Below the pieces are notes generated by a model. It saw only the letters and a list, made by a program, of their open reading frames with translations. It had not been told where the DNA came from and ran no database searches. Made by a program: the position numbers and the translations under genes. A stretch of DNA of 34,744 bases from UBA10646 sp003456175 (GTDB lineage Bacteria; Bacteroidota; Bacteroidia; Chitinophagales; Chitinophagaceae): the NCBI GenBank assembly GCA_031976225.1, contig DALYLQ010000028.1, positions 1 through 34,744 of the forward strand, given 5' to 3'. Positions 31,584 through 34,744 of the stretch are shown one piece after another. Numbering within the stretch: the stretch's first letter is position 1; each line of letters starts with the position of its first letter.

Positions 31584-33902
31584 TTGGCTACAGCTGGTAA
31601 TACTTTAGATTTCCAAAGACTTGTTCGTGTACTGTTACGCAATAGCTATTGGATTGTACTGGGCGGTTTGCTAGGTTTTTTTATTGCGAAAACTTGGTTA
31701 CGGTATCAGGTACCTACCTATGAAGTAAAATCTAAATTAGGTATAGGTAATGCCGAAGTAAGCAGCCAAGCAGGTAATATTTTACGATTAGCAGGCTTAG
31801 AAGAGCAGCATAATTTACAGCTAAACAATGAAATACTGATTTTAACGAGTTTCGATGTGCTCGCTAAAGTAGTTGATTCGTTACAATTACAATGGCAAAT
31901 CACCCGTGCAGGGAGAATTAAAAAAGTGCCGGTAGCCATCAAAGATTTACCTATTACTTTTGTTTCAAAAATAAACCCCGAAACAAAGGGAGGCGACTGG
32001 GAGTTACATGTTCATGCCCAAAACTTTGAATTAAAAAGTATAGAGGGGAACTACCGCCAACAGGGCCAGTACAATCAACCTTTCCGGCTACCGAGTGGTG
32101 ATACTTTACTTCTAAGTAATCCTTACGGTAAAAACAATGAAGATCCATATTTACTGCATCTGCAGCCTTTAAGACAAGTGGTTGAAACCGTTAAAGCCAA
32201 CTTGAAAATTACGCCTTCTAAGGCTACACAAAATATCTTGGACATAACCATGGTAGATGAAGTACCTTCCAATGCTACCGCATTCATCACCACACTTACC
32301 AATGAGTATAATCGATTATCCATTGTATATAAAAACCAGGCCATTCGGAAAGCTTTAGATTTTCTCGACAAGCGCATTGCAACGGTGGAACAAGATATCG
32401 ATGTATATCAAGATAAAATTACTGGCTTTCGATTGCAGTATCGTTTGATTGAACCCGTTGGAGAGGCAGGGCAAGCCTTAACACAATTGAACAGTCTTGA
32501 TCTACAAGATGCACAAATTGATTATCAGCGTGAACTGTTGGTTGCTATTGAGCAACATTTGAATGCTAATGTTCGATATACTGAAATTATTGCCAATGCA
32601 TTAAGCATTGCGGATCCTGTATTACAGGCTATGGTAAGCCAATATAACCAATTGGTATTGCAACGGAAGCGTAACCAAGTTACTGGAACAACACAAGATC
32701 CACTTTTGCCGCAAATCGATGCACAGTTACAAGAATTACGTAGCGGTATTTTAAAAAATCTGCAGAATATCCGTACCCAATACAATACTAACGAGCGTTT
32801 TGTAAACAAGCAACAAAATAAGTTCCTCAATAAGTTCTCACAATTACCGCCGCTCGATCAGGAACTTATTGGTATACGCCGACAACTGGGTATTAAAGAA
32901 GGATTGTATCAGTTTTTATTGCAAAAAAGAGAAGATGTTGCCGTGCAGTTGGCAAGTGGCGATGTGGCCAACAGCCGTATTATTGATGAACCTCGCAATG
33001 CAGGTTTGGTAAGCCCGCAGTCTACCGTAGTAATGGCCGCTGGTATTGGTGGTGGCATTGTTGTACCACTTGCTATTATTGTACTTGTGGTATTGTTAAA
33101 TACCAAGCTAGCTACCCGTAAAGAGGTAGAACAAATCAGCAACCTGCCAATTTTAGGGGAAGTAAGTGAAGCAGATGGTACTTTAATAGCAGGTAATTTA
33201 GCAACACTGCCGAATAGCCGAGATGTTATTGCCGAGCAATATCGCACCATTCGTGCTAATCTCATGTTCATGGGCTTGGAGCAAGGTGGTTCGGATAAAG
33301 GTAAAGTGATATTGGTCACCTCTTTTACGCGTGGAGAGGGTAAAAGCTTCACTTCATTGAATCTAGCCAGTATCTTAGCACAAACAGGTAAACGTACCGT
33401 GGTGGTAGAGTTTGATTTACGTAAGCCTAAAATTACCAAACATCTACAACTCACCATCAAGCAGGGGTTAACACATATCCTTGCAGCTCCTACCGATAAG
33501 CCCCTCGTTTTAGAACAATTCTTATTGCCTGTACACGAAGCTATCCCGAGTTTATGGTTGCTACCTGCGGGCGTACAGGCCCCCAATCCTGCCGAGCTAT
33601 TGCATCATCCGAATATGGACAAATTATTTGATGCCTTACAAACACAATTCGATTATATCATTTTAGATTCTGCTCCAGTAGGCTTGGTATCTGATACTTT
33701 AGGATTGGCCAAATATGCTGATGTGAGCATGTACATTGTAAGGCATACGTTCACCCAAAAGGCAACCATCGGCTACGCCAATGAACTGCAAGAAGAAGAA
33801 CGCTTTAAAAACCTTTGTTTATTGATCAATGGTGTTAAAAGCAAGAGTTTCCATTATGGTTATGGCTATGGAGGCTACTATCAATATGGTTACGGCGATT
33901 AA
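31584..33902 (+). CDS. Wzc-like polysaccharide co-polymerase with tyrosine kinase domain
   Basis: 772 residues. A Wzz domain with first helix (about 18-35), a long periplasmic coiled-coil region (about 250-430), GNR-type LPPLDQELIGIRRQLGIKEGLYQFLLQKREDVAVQLA, and a second helix (about 480-502). The cytoplasmic BY-kinase has Walker A TSFTRGEGKSFT, A' VVEFDLRKPKI and B YIILDSAPVGLVSD. A C-terminal tyrosine cluster (HYGYGYGGYYQYGYGD) is the autophosphorylation site. It controls chain length and opens the Wza channel. The start codon is TTG (or ATT just before); a stop lies three codons upstream of the TTG and no ATG precedes the first helix. Confidence 0.93.
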   Translation: MATAGNTLDFQRLVRVLLRNSYWIVLGGLLGFFIAKTWLRYQVPTYEVKSKLGIGNAEVSSQAGNILRLAGLEEQHNLQLNNEILILTSFDVLAKVVDSLQLQWQITRAGRIKKVPVAIKDLPITFVSKINPETKGGDWELHVHAQNFELKSIEGNYRQQGQYNQPFRLPSGDTLLLSNPYGKNNEDPYLLHLQPLRQVVETVKANLKITPSKATQNILDITMVDEVPSNATAFITTLTNEYNRLSIVYKNQAIRKALDFLDKRIATVEQDIDVYQDKITGFRLQYRLIEPVGEAGQALTQLNSLDLQDAQIDYQRELLVAIEQHLNANVRYTEIIANALSIADPVLQAMVSQYNQLVLQRKRNQVTGTTQDPLLPQIDAQLQELRSGILKNLQNIRTQYNTNERFVNKQQNKFLNKFSQLPPLDQELIGIRRQLGIKEGLYQFLLQKREDVAVQLASGDVANSRIIDEPRNAGLVSPQSTVVMAAGIGGGIVVPLAIIVLVVLLNTKLATRKEVEQISNLPILGEVSEADGTLIAGNLATLPNSRDVIAEQYRTIRANLMFMGLEQGGSDKGKVILVTSFTRGEGKSFTSLNLASILAQTGKRTVVVEFDLRKPKITKHLQLTIKQGLTHILAAPTDKPLVLEQFLLPVHEAIPSLWLLPAGVQAPNPAELLHHPNMDKLFDALQTQFDYIILDSAPVGLVSDTLGLAKYADVSMYIVRHTFTQKATIGYANELQEEERFKNLCLLINGVKSKSFHYGYGYGGYYQYGYGD

Positions 33903-33912
33903 TTAAATAATT

Positions 33913-34744
33913 ATGCAACTCAGCGGAAAAAAGGTACTTGTAACAGGAGCCGATGGCTTCATAGGTAGTCACTTAGTGGAGCATCTCTTAGATGTAGGAT
34001 GTAATGTCAAAGCTTTTGTCTACTATAACTCTTTTAATAGTTGGGGGTGGCTAGATACGCTTCCCAAAAATAAATTACAGCAAATTGAAATTTTTGCGGG
34101 TGATGTACGTGATCCTAATGGCGTACGCACTGCTATGCAAGGAGTAGATGTTGTTTTTCATCTTGCGGCCTTGATAGCAATACCTTTTAGTTACCATTCA
34201 CCAGACTCTTACATCGATACAAACGTTAAGGGAACACTTAATATTGTTCAAGCTGCTAAAGACCTTGGTACTGAACGTATACTGGTAACAAGCACCTCAG
34301 AAGTATATGGTACAGCACAGTTCGTTCCTATTACAGAAGCGCATCCTCGTCAGCCACAAAGTCCTTATTCAGCATCTAAAATTGGGGCAGACTGTATTGC
34401 GGAAAGCTTTTATAGAAGTTTCAATACACCCATCACTATAGTACGTCCATTTAACACATATGGGCCTCGGCAAAGCGCAAGGGCAGTTATTCCTACTATC
34501 ATCACGCAGTTATTGAGTGGTACAACTTCTATCCGCTTAGGAGATATTACACCAACCCGTGATTTATTGTTTGTTAAAGATACCGTAGCAGGATTTGCTG
34601 CTATAGCTGCTTGCGATGAATTGATAGGGAATGATTGTAATATTGCCACGCAGAGCGAAATCACGGTTGGGGATCTAGCGAAGGAGCTAATACAACAAAT
34701 TAATCCACTTGCATCCATTGCCACCGATGAACAAAGAATGAGAC
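33913..34744 (+). CDS. legB: NAD-dependent 4,6-dehydratase, LegB-like (cut by window edge)
   Basis: The first 277 codons are visible, open to the edge. NAD-binding TGADGFIGSH (about 11-20), then AFVYYNSFNSWGWLD, a hallmark of LegB-type UDP-GlcNAc 4,6-dehydratases, then STSEVYGTAQ and the catalytic YSASK near 151. VRPFNTYGPRQSARAVIPTII also fits. LegB makes the keto sugar that starts the legionaminic acid pathway (a nonulosonic acid). It begins 10 nt after the tyrosine kinase gene stop, so it is likely co-transcribed and the pathway probably continues to the right. Other 4,6-dehydratases of bacillosamine-type sugars are a possible alternative. Confidence 0.85.
   Translation, partial: MQLSGKKVLVTGADGFIGSHLVEHLLDVGCNVKAFVYYNSFNSWGWLDTLPKNKLQQIEIFAGDVRDPNGVRTAMQGVDVVFHLAALIAIPFSYHSPDSYIDTNVKGTLNIVQAAKDLGTERILVTSTSEVYGTAQFVPITEAHPRQPQSPYSASKIGADCIAESFYRSFNTPITIVRPFNTYGPRQSARAVIPTIITQLLSGTTSIRLGDITPTRDLLFVKDTVAGFAAIAACDELIGNDCNIATQSEITVGDLAKELIQQINPLASIATDEQRMR

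Noticed and set aside
32909..33586. 225-codon open frame on the minus strand
   Set aside because: It lies wholly inside the Wzc-like kinase gene, whose motifs are intact; the antisense protein has no recognisable pattern and unusual Ser/Cys/Thr content.
1..34744. CRISPR arrays, tRNA or rRNA genes, insertion sequences, prophage
   Set aside because: No evenly spaced repeats, cloverleaf-like segments, transposase or phage genes were seen. The dispersed repeat has irregular spacing and no linked transposase.

Overview
The window looks like a chromosomal piece of a Bacteroidota bacterium, probably close to Chitinophagaceae. The signs are low GC (roughly 40%, estimated by eye), promoters with a TAnnTTTG -7 box and mostly no Shine-Dalgarno sequence, a large Oar-like TonB-dependent receptor, lipoproteins with Lys/Asp/Glu after the lipid-bearing Cys, and a Bacteroidota-style capsule locus. 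Two 10-N runs are assembly gaps, one inside a hypothetical gene and one inside a glycosyltransferase gene. Both window edges cut genes.

Layout. 1-8111 (minus strand): a lipoprotein cut by the left edge, a sodium:solute symporter preceded by two tiny membrane-protein genes, a secreted PIG-L deacetylase and a TonB-dependent receptor. 8280-11634 (plus): ribBA, the tRNA methylthiotransferase mtaB and two small unknown genes. 11734-20782 (minus): argS, mfd, a class I glutamine amidotransferase, an M42 aminopeptidase, a UbiA-family prenyltransferase and a lipoprotein. 20825-23519: a LuxE-like acyl-activating protein, a gap-broken exported protein, and a membrane-bound winged-helix regulator divergent from it. 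23694-24892 (minus): rpsF-rpsR, then rplI behind an internal terminator. 25031-34744 (plus): a surface polysaccharide locus with an ABC exporter (Wzm/Wzt type), two glycosyltransferases, a UDP-glucuronate 4-epimerase-like enzyme, a Wza-like lipoprotein, a Wzc-like tyrosine autokinase and the start of a LegB-like dehydratase. The last gene suggests that a nonulosonic (legionaminic-type) acid pathway continues beyond the edge.

The most unusual signal is a dispersed short repeat, consensus ACCTTACGGTAAATGA. Fourteen copies share an exact 13-base core (CCTTACGGTAAAT), about one per 2.5 kb, on both strands. They lie mostly between genes, often beside terminators. One inverted pair (17200-17241) itself forms a terminator-like hairpin, another pair flanks a terminator (11635-11720), and three copies lie inside genes, two of them in the UbiA gene. 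Many one- or two-mismatch versions are also present. Density, both orientations, inverted pairs at terminators and tolerance inside genes resemble the DNA uptake sequences of Pasteurellaceae and Neisseriaceae. I know of no such family described in Bacteroidota. An uptake function is inference; a regulator site or another kind of genome-wide motif remains possible.

The glycosyltransferase at 28131 carries a clear assembly artefact: a perfect 35-bp fold-back copy of upstream sequence abutting an N gap. Removing it through a 9-bp overlap restores a continuous protein.
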